Assembly (NCBI GenBank): GCA_002454335.1 | Contig: DKIP01000001.1 | Location: forward strand, 21,719 to 31,252 | DNA length: 9,534 nucleotides | Source: Cytophagaceae bacterium UBA6715 | Lineage (GTDB): Bacteria > Bacteroidota > Bacteroidia > Cytophagales > Spirosomataceae | Direction of reading: 5' to 3' | In this document: positions 1-6,342 of the stretch, piece after piece | Layout: every line of letters starts with the position of its first letter | Numbering within the stretch: position 1 is the stretch's first letter | The notes under the pieces: generated by a model | The model's database searches: none | The model's input: the letters and a program-made list of their open reading frames with translations, nothing else | What the model was told of the DNA's origin: nothing | Program-made: the position numbers and the translations under genes

Positions 1-35
1 ACCTCTCTACATTTTTGATTTTTACAAGTTATTTT

Positions 36-68
36 TTTCGGCTCTCTTCACGAAATTTATTACCTTTG
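36..68 (+). promoter_or_regulatory. Probable purL promoter, Bacteroidota type
   Basis: TACCTTTG at 61-68 matches the Bacteroidota primary-sigma -7 consensus TAnnTTTG exactly. TTTC at 36-39 matches three of four bases of the -33 TTTG box, with 21 bases between the boxes, which is within the usual spacing. Transcription would start near 73-76, giving a leader of about 40 bases. The boxes are seen directly; promoter activity is inferred. Confidence 0.5.
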
Positions 69-83
69 TGGCTTCTTGCGTCG

Positions 84-113
84 ATGCAACAACATTTCTT
101 AATTAACTTATAA
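84..113 (+). promoter_or_regulatory. Possible nine-codon leader ORF before purL
   Basis: An ATG at 84 opens a short frame encoding MQQHFLINL that stops with TAA at 111-113. Only 2 bases separate this stop from the GTG start of purL, and the ATG lies just downstream of the predicted transcription start. Such close spacing would allow ribosomes finishing the short frame to restart at the GTG, so it could couple or tune purL translation. The sequence has no obvious run of a regulatory amino acid. It may equally be a chance ATG in an AT-rich leader. Confidence 0.25.
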
Positions 114-115
114 GC

Positions 116-2347
116 GTGGAATCTAACGAAAGCCTACCAACCGTAGAAACAGCCAAAAAATTGGGATTATTGCCTGAAGAATATGATCGTATTCAGGAGA
201 TTTTAGGTCGTAAACCGAATTTTACGGAGTTATCTATTTTCTCAGTCATGTGGTCAGAACACTGCAGTTACAAAAACTCCATTGTTTGGTTGAAGACTTT
301 ACCAAAGGATTCACCGCGTATGTTGGCCAAAGCCGGCGAAGAAAATGCAGGTTTAGTGGATTTGGGTGATGGTTTAGGTTGTGCTTTTAAAATTGAATCC
401 CACAATCACCCGTCCGCGTTAGAACCTTATCAAGGTGCTGCAACAGGGGTAGGGGGTATTAACCGTGATATTTTCACGATGGGTGCTCGGCCCATTGCTC
501 AGTTAAATTCCTTGCGTTTTGGAAACATTGATTTGGCAAAAACCAAATGGTTGGTCAAAGGTGTTGTGAAAGGTATTGGCGATTATGGGAATGCTTTTGG
601 TATCCCAACAGTAGGTGGCGAGGTACAATTTGATGATTGCTACAACGTAAACCCTTTGGTCAATGCCTTTTCAGCAGGTATTTTAAAAGTAGGTACGCAA
701 GCTTCAGCCATTTCATATGGTGTAGGTAACCCGGTATTTATCGTGGGTTCTGCGACTGGAAAAGATGGAATTGGAGGTGCTAGTTTTGCTTCGGAAGATA
801 TTACAGCAAAGTCGACAGAGAAATTACCAGCGGTTCAAGTTGGGGATCCTTTCCAAGAAAAATTATTATTAGAAGCATCTTTGGAAATCATTGAAGCGGG
901 TTGTGTGATTGGTATTCAAGACATGGGGGCGGCAGGTATTATCTGTTCCACTTCTGAAATGTCTGCTAAAGGAGAACATGGAATGATCATCGATCTTTCG
1001 AAAGTTCCTACGCGCCAGGCAAACATGAAGCCATTTGAGATTTTATTGTCGGAATCACAAGAACGTATGTTGATCGTCGTAGAAAAAGGACGCGAAGCGG
1101 AGGCGAAGAAGATTTTCGATAAATGGGATTTGAATTGTGAGCAAATAGGTACCGTAACAGATACTAAGCGATTGGAATTCTATCAAGACGGTGTTCTCGT
1201 AGCTGATGTTCCAGCAGATGATTTGGTATTGGGCGGAGGCGCACCAGTATATCACCGTGAATACAAAGAGCCTGCTTATTTCCAAGAGTTCAAGAAATTT
1301 GATATTAATTCAGTACAAGATATTCCTGCGGCAGAATTGCCAAAGGCTTTTGATTTCTTAATGAATCACCCGAATATCGCTTCGAAGAAGTGGGTGGCGG
1401 AACAATATGATTCATCAATTGGGCGGGCGAATCGGAATACGAATGCTCCTTCCGATGCGGGTGTTGTGAAAGTACATGGTTCAGACAAGTCGATTGTGAT
1501 AACGGTAGATTGTAACTCTCGGTATGTGAATGCAGATCCAGAAGAAGGTTGTGCCATGGCAGTTGCGGAGGCGGCGCGTAACATTGTTTGTTCGGGGGGT
1601 ACGCCGGTGGCTATTACCAACTGCCTTAATTTCGGTAATCCTTACGTTCCAGAAGTTTACTGGCAATTCGTAGGAGCAATCAAAGGAATGAAAAAGGCTT
1701 GTGAGGCGTTTGAAACGCCGGTAACAGGAGGTAACGTGAGTTTCTATAATCAATCATCCGATGAAGGTCCGGTATTCCCTACGCCTACGATTGGTATGTT
1801 GGGAATCTTAGAGAAACCAGAAAACAAGATGACCTTGGATTTCAAGGCTGAAGGAGATTTAGTTTACTTGGTAGGAGAGTCTGTCAATGACATTGCTTCT
1901 TCTGAGTTCTTATATTCATACCGCAAGGTGAAAGCATCACCAGCGCCGCATTTTGATTTGCCAACTGAGCAATTGGTTCAAAAAGGAATTTTGGGCTTAA
2001 TCGAAGGTAAATTAATTCAATCAGCGCATGATGTGTCTGATGGTGGTGTCTTGGTTACGTTAGCTGAATCTGCTTTCCCACGTGGATTAGGTTTCGATGT
2101 GAAATCGGTCGCAGGTATTCGTCAAGATGCGATGTGGTTTGGTGAGGCACAATCTCGTGTGATTGTATCTGTTGCTCCAGCAAAACAAGCGGCTTTTGAA
2201 GCACATTTAGCGGGTTTAGGCGTGAAGTCGACCCAATTAGGTACAGTAAAAGGTACGGATATGGTGGTGGATGGCCAAGTGCTAAGTTCCTTAGCGAAGG
2301 CTTCGGGTTCTTATTTTACGGCTTTGGAAACCGCATTAACAAAATAA
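116..2347 (+). CDS. purL: Phosphoribosylformylglycinamidine synthase subunit PurL (small form)
   Basis: Cytosolic enzyme of de novo purine synthesis. It converts formylglycinamide ribonucleotide to its amidine using ATP and ammonia, which in small-PurL organisms is delivered by the glutaminase PurQ with PurS as linker. The 743 residues match the Bacillus small form (about 742) and contain no glutaminase domain. The SEHCSYKNS block holds the conserved His49; FKIESHNHPS holds Glu94 (metal) and His96 (proton acceptor by family alignment). Other conserved blocks are GATGVGG-type residues at 108-114, GIQDMGAAG at 266-274, LSESQERML at 311-319, NCLNFGNP at 502-509 and TGGNVSFYN at 537-545, giving the expected two AIRS-like halves. 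The start is a GTG: an in-frame TAA lies at 104-106, and the next Met (residue 45) falls inside the conserved core. truA follows after 6 bases. purS and purQ are not in this window. Confidence 0.97.
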   Translation: MESNESLPTVETAKKLGLLPEEYDRIQEILGRKPNFTELSIFSVMWSEHCSYKNSIVWLKTLPKDSPRMLAKAGEENAGLVDLGDGLGCAFKIESHNHPSALEPYQGAATGVGGINRDIFTMGARPIAQLNSLRFGNIDLAKTKWLVKGVVKGIGDYGNAFGIPTVGGEVQFDDCYNVNPLVNAFSAGILKVGTQASAISYGVGNPVFIVGSATGKDGIGGASFASEDITAKSTEKLPAVQVGDPFQEKLLLEASLEIIEAGCVIGIQDMGAAGIICSTSEMSAKGEHGMIIDLSKVPTRQANMKPFEILLSESQERMLIVVEKGREAEAKKIFDKWDLNCEQIGTVTDTKRLEFYQDGVLVADVPADDLVLGGGAPVYHREYKEPAYFQEFKKFDINSVQDIPAAELPKAFDFLMNHPNIASKKWVAEQYDSSIGRANRNTNAPSDAGVVKVHGSDKSIVITVDCNSRYVNADPEEGCAMAVAEAARNIVCSGGTPVAITNCLNFGNPYVPEVYWQFVGAIKGMKKACEAFETPVTGGNVSFYNQSSDEGPVFPTPTIGMLGILEKPENKMTLDFKAEGDLVYLVGESVNDIASSEFLYSYRKVKASPAPHFDLPTEQLVQKGILGLIEGKLIQSAHDVSDGGVLVTLAESAFPRGLGFDVKSVAGIRQDAMWFGEAQSRVIVSVAPAKQAAFEAHLAGLGVKSTQLGTVKGTDMVVDGQVLSSLAKASGSYFTALETALTK

Positions 2348-2353
2348 TTCAAG

Positions 2354-3109
2354 ATGAGCCGCTATGCACTGCAATTCGCTTATGATGGCGGCTCGTTTCA
2401 TGGATATCAGATCCAGCCAAATGCACATAGCGTTCAGGCGGAGTTAGAGGAAAAATTAAGTCTTTTATTGGGGGAAACAGTCGCGATCACGGGAAGTGGT
2501 CGGACGGATACCGGCGTGCATGCCGCGCATCAAATCGCCCATTTTGATACATCGGTTTCAATCGATGATAATCTCATCTACCGCTTAAATCGCATGCTTT
2601 CACCTGCATTAACAGCACAAGCCATTTATGTAGTGGCGGCTGATTTTCATGCCCGTTTTGACGCGACATCTCGTATCTATGAATACCGAATCACGCGGCA
2701 TAAGGACCCATTTTTGCGTGATTTTGCCTATTGGTATGAGGCGGATTTGGATTTAAAGGCGATGAATGAAGCCGCCCAATTGCTCTTGTTTCACACCGAT
2801 TTTCAGTGTTTTTCTAAAGTTAAAACGGAAGTAAATACCTTCGAATGCACCATTATGCGTGCTTTTTGGGAGGAGCAAGGGGATCATTTAGTCTTTACGA
2901 TCGAGGGTAATCGTTTCTTACGCGGTATGGTGCGTGCGGTTGTTGGGACGCTGATGGAAATCGGGATGGGGAAATGGACCGCGGCCGATTTGCAACGCAT
3001 ATTAGCCTCTAAAAGCCGACAAAAAGCCGGCCGAGCGGTACCTGCCCATGGTTTGCATCTTGTGAAAGTGACTTATCCGGAGGCTAGTTTTGGCGCCAGA
3101 TGTTCATAA
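2354..3109 (+). CDS. truA: tRNA pseudouridine(38-40) synthase TruA
   Basis: Isomerises uridine to pseudouridine at positions 38-40 in the anticodon stem-loop of many tRNAs. The 251-residue length is normal for the family. The catalytic motif GRTDTGVHA places the nucleophilic aspartate at residue 52. The second conserved block, FHARFDATSRIYEYRI (98-113), contains the aromatic residue that stacks in the active site (Tyr109 by alignment). Near the C-terminus NRFLRGMVRAVVGTLMEIG and PAHGLHLVKVTYP are standard TruA signatures. The ATG lies 6 bases after the purL stop, so the two are probably cotranscribed. The last 26 bases, including the stop codon, overlap the end of the oppositely oriented radA, leaving no room for a terminator between them. 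Confidence 0.95.
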   Translation: MSRYALQFAYDGGSFHGYQIQPNAHSVQAELEEKLSLLLGETVAITGSGRTDTGVHAAHQIAHFDTSVSIDDNLIYRLNRMLSPALTAQAIYVVAADFHARFDATSRIYEYRITRHKDPFLRDFAYWYEADLDLKAMNEAAQLLLFHTDFQCFSKVKTEVNTFECTIMRAFWEEQGDHLVFTIEGNRFLRGMVRAVVGTLMEIGMGKWTAADLQRILASKSRQKAGRAVPAHGLHLVKVTYPEASFGARCS

Positions 3110-4463
3110 TGACATCCAATAAGCTAGCAGCCGATTTAATCTGAATGCTTTTGGGTTTATAATTCAAACCTTTCAAATTGTATTTCGAAATCCAAATTTC
3201 CTTGAAACCCAATTTTTCAGCCTCGGCGATGCGCTGATCGATCCGTGTTACGGAACGTAATTCGCCACCTAAGCCCACCTCTGCTGCGAAGCATTTAGAC
3301 GAATCAATGATTTTGTCTTCATAGGAGGAAACGACAGAAAGGCAGGTTGCCAAATCCAAGGCTGGGTCATCAACGCGAATTCCGCCGGTAATATTCAGGA
3401 ATACATCTTGCGAACTGAGTTTATAACCGCCACGCTTCTCGATGACAGCTAATAGCATGTTTAAGCGTTTTCCGTCGTAACCGTTGGCAGTTCTTTGGGC
3501 AATTCCGTAGGATGTGGTCGAAACCAATGATTGAATTTCAACCAATAGGGGACGGTTGCCTTCCATTAATGTACCAATGGCAACGCCTGAAGCCGGTTCG
3601 TCCCGCTGGGATAATAAGATTTCAGATGGATTCGTTACGGAGCGTAAGCCGGAGCCCAACATTTCATAAATGCCTAATTCAGACGTGCTTCCAAAACGAT
3701 TCTTGGTCGTACGTAGGATGCGGTAAATCATGTGTCGGTCACCTTCAAACTGCAAAACGGTATCCACCAAGTGTTCGAGGACTTTCGGTCCAGCAATAGA
3801 TCCTTCTTTGGTGATGTGCCCAACAAGGAAAATCGGGGTATTGGATTCTTTCGCAAATCGCATGAGCTCTAAGGCGCATTCGCGGATTTGGGAAACGGAT
3901 CCAGGACCAGATTCGATTTGATCGGAAAAGAGCGTTTGAATCGAATCCACGATGATTAGTTCGGGTTCGAGATCTACCAAATGCTTGAAAATCGATTGGG
4001 TATTCGTTTCCGTCAGGATATATAAGCTATCTGATTTTTTTTCAAGCCGGTCGGCGCGCAGTTTGATCTGTTGTTCGGATTCCTCACCAGTCACATAAAG
4101 GACTTTGGTTTCTGTTAATGATAAAGCCACTTGCAACAACAAGGTTGATTTTCCGATGCCCGGTTCTCCGCCGATTAACACGAGGCTTCCTGGAACGATG
4201 CCGCCACCTAGGACCCGACTGAATTCGGTGTCATTGCAGCTGATTTTCGGTAAGCTTTCGAAGTCAACGTCTTGTAATAATTTCGGTTGGGGTTTGCTTC
4301 TTGCCTGCGAAGGGCTTTTCCAAACTTCCGCTGGGTGGGAGCTTACCTCGACTAATTCTTCAACAAAGGTATTCCACTCATGGCAGGATGGACACTTGCC
4401 TAACCATTTAGGTGCTTGATGCCCACAAGATTGACAGAAAAAGGAAGTTTTAGCTTTAGCCAC
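3084..4463 (-). CDS. radA: DNA repair protein RadA (Sms), RecA-like branch-migration ATPase
   Basis: Hexameric ATP-driven DNA motor that extends or resolves recombination intermediates together with RecA. The 459 residues match the usual bacterial length of about 460. An N-terminal zinc finger has Cys10, Cys13, Cys24 and Cys27. The RecA-like core follows, with Walker A GEPGIGKST at 99-107 (Lys105), Walker B LIIVDS at 169-174 and the RadA-specific KNRFG motif at 254-258. The C-terminal Lon-protease-like domain (about 280-459) has DDPALDLA at 365-372 where Lon has its catalytic serine, so it is a scaffold and not a protease, as in other RadA proteins. The start is a GTG: an in-frame TAA lies four codons upstream (4473-4475). 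An ATG at 4469-4471 is out of frame. The gene ends convergently inside truA (26 bp overlap). Confidence 0.97.
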   Translation of the reverse strand: MAKAKTSFFCQSCGHQAPKWLGKCPSCHEWNTFVEELVEVSSHPAEVWKSPSQARSKPQPKLLQDVDFESLPKISCNDTEFSRVLGGGIVPGSLVLIGGEPGIGKSTLLLQVALSLTETKVLYVTGEESEQQIKLRADRLEKKSDSLYILTETNTQSIFKHLVDLEPELIIVDSIQTLFSDQIESGPGSVSQIRECALELMRFAKESNTPIFLVGHITKEGSIAGPKVLEHLVDTVLQFEGDRHMIYRILRTTKNRFGSTSELGIYEMLGSGLRSVTNPSEILLSQRDEPASGVAIGTLMEGNRPLLVEIQSLVSTTSYGIAQRTANGYDGKRLNMLLAVIEKRGGYKLSSQDVFLNITGGIRVDDPALDLATCLSVVSSYEDKIIDSSKCFAAEVGLGGELRSVTRIDQRIAEAEKLGFKEIWISKYNLKGLNYKPKSIQIKSAASLLDVIMNIWRQN

Positions 4464-4483
4464 AGGTACATTTTATTAAGCTT

Positions 4484-4491
4484 CAAAAATA
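4484..4491 (-). promoter_or_regulatory. Candidate -7 box for radA
   Basis: Read on the minus strand this is TATTTTTG, an exact fit to the Bacteroidota -7 consensus TAnnTTTG, ending about 20 bases before the radA GTG. No convincing -33 TTTG box is seen at the expected distance, where the strand is a run of A residues. The leader would be only about 15 bases long. Confidence 0.35.
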
Positions 4492-4570
4492 CGCTTTTCG
4501 TTGGTTTTTTCTTTTTTTTCGGTTGAAAAAGGATAATTTTACTGTTTCATTGTAAAATCTGTCATAATCT

Positions 4571-5251
4571 ATGCGCAAGCAATTTTGTTTTCTGCTACTC
4601 TTCGGAAGTTTGAGTGGTATTTCTACTCAAGTTTCGGCACAATTTTTAATGCCAGCTAAAAAGATTACGGGTAATTTTTTTCGTTTAGGGATTAAAGGAG
4701 GTGTTAATATGGCTTCCTTGAAAACGGAGGGTTTAACCTATAATGGAATTGGCAATTATGTCGTTGAGAATTTAAATGCGAAAACAGGTTATGTGGCGGG
4801 AGCTTATATGCGATTAGGTCGTAAGATTTTTGTTGAGCCGGAATTGCTTGTATCTTACAAAAATGGTTCAATCAATGTATTGAAGTCACTTTCTACACAA
4901 AGTTTACAATTGGATATCAAGTATGTGAGTTTAGATGTGCCTATATTGGTTGGCTATCGATTGGGACCTTTGCATGTAATGGCTGGGCCTGTGGCCTCAT
5001 ATAGTTTAAATGCTGATAATTCCATAGCAGAAGCAATAGGTACAAATTTAGGAAGTTTGCAGTCGGCGACGACAAAGGCCTACTTTTCTTATACAGCAGG
5101 TGCAGGAATTGATTTGTTGGGCTTAACGCTCGATGTGCGATATGAAGGTAATTTTACGGATTTGTCTAAGACAATCCCATTGCCTCAAGGTGTGAATTTT
5201 TCTCAAAAGGCTTCCTTGTGGCAAGCGACTTTAGGGATGAAAATATTATAA
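4571..5251 (+). CDS. Secreted outer-membrane beta-barrel protein, PorT-like family
   Basis: A 226-residue precursor with a signal peptide: charged MRKQ start, hydrophobic stretch at about 5-16, and a likely cleavage at VSA/Q (23/24). The mature part alternates polar and hydrophobic residues with many glycines and aromatics, typical of the small outer-membrane barrels common in Bacteroidota. Clear strand-like stretches include FRLGIKGGVN (37-46), GYVAGAYMRLG (73-83), KIFVEPELLVSYK (85-97), YVSLDVPILVGYRLG (118-132), LHVMAGPVASYSL (134-146), FSYTAGAGIDLLGLTLDVRYEG (172-193) and LWQATLGMKIL (216-226). These would make about eight strands. The family includes PorT of the type IX secretion pathway, but nothing here shows it is PorT itself, so no symbol is given. 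The substrate is unknown. pheS follows after 6 bases, suggesting cotranscription. Confidence 0.8.
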   Translation: MRKQFCFLLLFGSLSGISTQVSAQFLMPAKKITGNFFRLGIKGGVNMASLKTEGLTYNGIGNYVVENLNAKTGYVAGAYMRLGRKIFVEPELLVSYKNGSINVLKSLSTQSLQLDIKYVSLDVPILVGYRLGPLHVMAGPVASYSLNADNSIAEAIGTNLGSLQSATTKAYFSYTAGAGIDLLGLTLDVRYEGNFTDLSKTIPLPQGVNFSQKASLWQATLGMKIL

Positions 5252-5257
5252 TTTTTT

Positions 5258-6283
5258 ATGAACGAACAGATACATGCGATTCAAGCGGAAGTTGAATCAT
5301 TTTTGATTAGCAATGAAACGGAATTAGAGCAATTTCGAATTGCTTATGTGGGAAGAAAAGGCCGATTAGCTGCATTATTTGATGGGTTAAAGGATGTTCC
5401 TGCAGAGAATCGTCGGGAAGTGGGTCAAGCCTTGAATGCCTTAAAACAATTGGCGGAAGGAAAGTTTGCTTTGGCACAAGAGGCCTTCGCCGATAGTGAT
5501 TCGTCCATACAGGTCCCAGCCGATTTGACCTTAACGGATCCGGTCCAACATGGTTCAATGCACCCCTTGACGATTGTTCGTGCACGAATTTTAGAGATTT
5601 TCAATCGGATGGGTTTTTCCGTTTCGGATGGTCCTGAAATCGAAACTGATTTTTACAATTTTACGGCTTTGAATTTTCCGCCAAATCACCCGGCACGTGA
5701 AATGCAGGATACTTTTTTCATTGAAAAAGGGAAGGGTGAAATTCAAGATGATGTCTTGTTACGTACGCATACATCGAATGTGCAAGTGCGTTTAATGCAA
5801 TACCAAAAGCCGCCTATTCGTTCGATTATGCCAGGTCGTGTATTTCGGAATGAAGCTATTTCAGCGCGCGCACACTGCTTGTTTCACCAAGTAGAGGGTT
5901 TATATGTGGATGAAGAAGTAAGTTTCAAAGACTTAAAAGATAGTTTATATCATTTCGCGAAAGAGATGTTTGGAAAGGATACCAAAGTTCGTTTCCGCCC
6001 ATCGTATTTCCCTTTCACAGAGCCAAGCGCTGAGATGGACATTACTTGTTTGCTTTGCAAAGGCGACGGCTGTAATGTGTGTAAACAAGCAGGTTGGGTA
6101 GAAATTGGTGGAGCCGGCATGGTGGATCCCAATGTGCTTGAAAATGTAGGTATTGATTCGAAGAAATATTCAGGCTTCGCCTTTGGAATGGGAATTGAGC
6201 GGATTACAATGCTTAAATATCAAATCAAAGACCTTCGTCTATTCACGGAAAATGACGTTCGTTTCTTGCGCCAATTTAATTAA
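5258..6283 (+). CDS. pheS: Phenylalanine--tRNA ligase alpha subunit
   Basis: Catalytic alpha subunit of the alpha2-beta2 class II phenylalanyl-tRNA synthetase. The length of 341 residues is standard. Residues 1-85 form the tRNA-binding coiled-coil arm and include VGRKGRLAALF (31-41). The class II core follows: motif 1 around HPLTIVRARILEIFNRMGF (102-120), the LLRTHTSNVQ block (167-176), motif 2 FRNEAISARAHCLFHQVEG (196-214) and motif 3 FGMGIER (309-315). Ala308 in GFAFGMG lies at the amino-acid pocket position that is alanine in most bacterial PheS. Four cysteines (264, 267, 272, 275) form the CxxC pair seen in many bacterial PheS proteins and may bind zinc. The ATG lies 6 bases after the barrel gene. 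pheT is not adjacent; the two subunits are often unlinked in this phylum. Confidence 0.97.
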   Translation: MNEQIHAIQAEVESFLISNETELEQFRIAYVGRKGRLAALFDGLKDVPAENRREVGQALNALKQLAEGKFALAQEAFADSDSSIQVPADLTLTDPVQHGSMHPLTIVRARILEIFNRMGFSVSDGPEIETDFYNFTALNFPPNHPAREMQDTFFIEKGKGEIQDDVLLRTHTSNVQVRLMQYQKPPIRSIMPGRVFRNEAISARAHCLFHQVEGLYVDEEVSFKDLKDSLYHFAKEMFGKDTKVRFRPSYFPFTEPSAEMDITCLLCKGDGCNVCKQAGWVEIGGAGMVDPNVLENVGIDSKKYSGFAFGMGIERITMLKYQIKDLRLFTENDVRFLRQFN

Positions 6284-6299
6284 CAAGAATTAACCTGAC

Positions 6300-6320
6300 G
6301 GATTGATTTCAATCCCTTTT
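6300..6320 (+). terminator. Possible weak intrinsic terminator after pheS
   Basis: A perfect 6-bp stem GGATTG/CAATCC (6300-6305 and 6310-6315) with an ATTT loop is followed by CTTTTATTT. It sits 17 bases after the pheS stop and 23 bases before the next gene. The stem is short and AT-rich, so it may only attenuate read-through into the downstream gene. Confidence 0.4.
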
Positions 6321-6342
6321 ATTTGAGTTTTAATTTCAAACT

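Noticed and set aside
2..106. Open plus-strand frame from the left edge to TAA at 104
   Set aside because: It is AT-rich, has no start and overlaps the predicted purL promoter. It could be a gene tail but nothing supports that.
1055..1753. Three open frames of 76-90 codons on the minus strand inside purL
   Set aside because: They overlap a well-conserved gene, resemble no known family, and have low-quality composition; they are antisense shadows.
3512..4419. Three open frames of 63-104 codons on the plus strand inside radA
   Set aside because: They lie opposite conserved RadA motifs and show no protein-like features, so they are shadows of radA.
4400..4471. Minus-strand ATG at 4471 opening a 23-codon frame across the radA start
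   Set aside because: It is out of frame with RadA and ends inside the zinc-finger region. It is the nearest ATG but cannot encode RadA, and its lysine- and leucine-rich product looks accidental.
4501..4560. Search for a rightward promoter for the barrel-pheS unit
   Set aside because: The best candidates near TTG (4523-4525) and TTTCATTG (4545-4552) have two or more mismatches to the Bacteroidota consensus, so no site is called although a promoter must lie in this 107-base gap.
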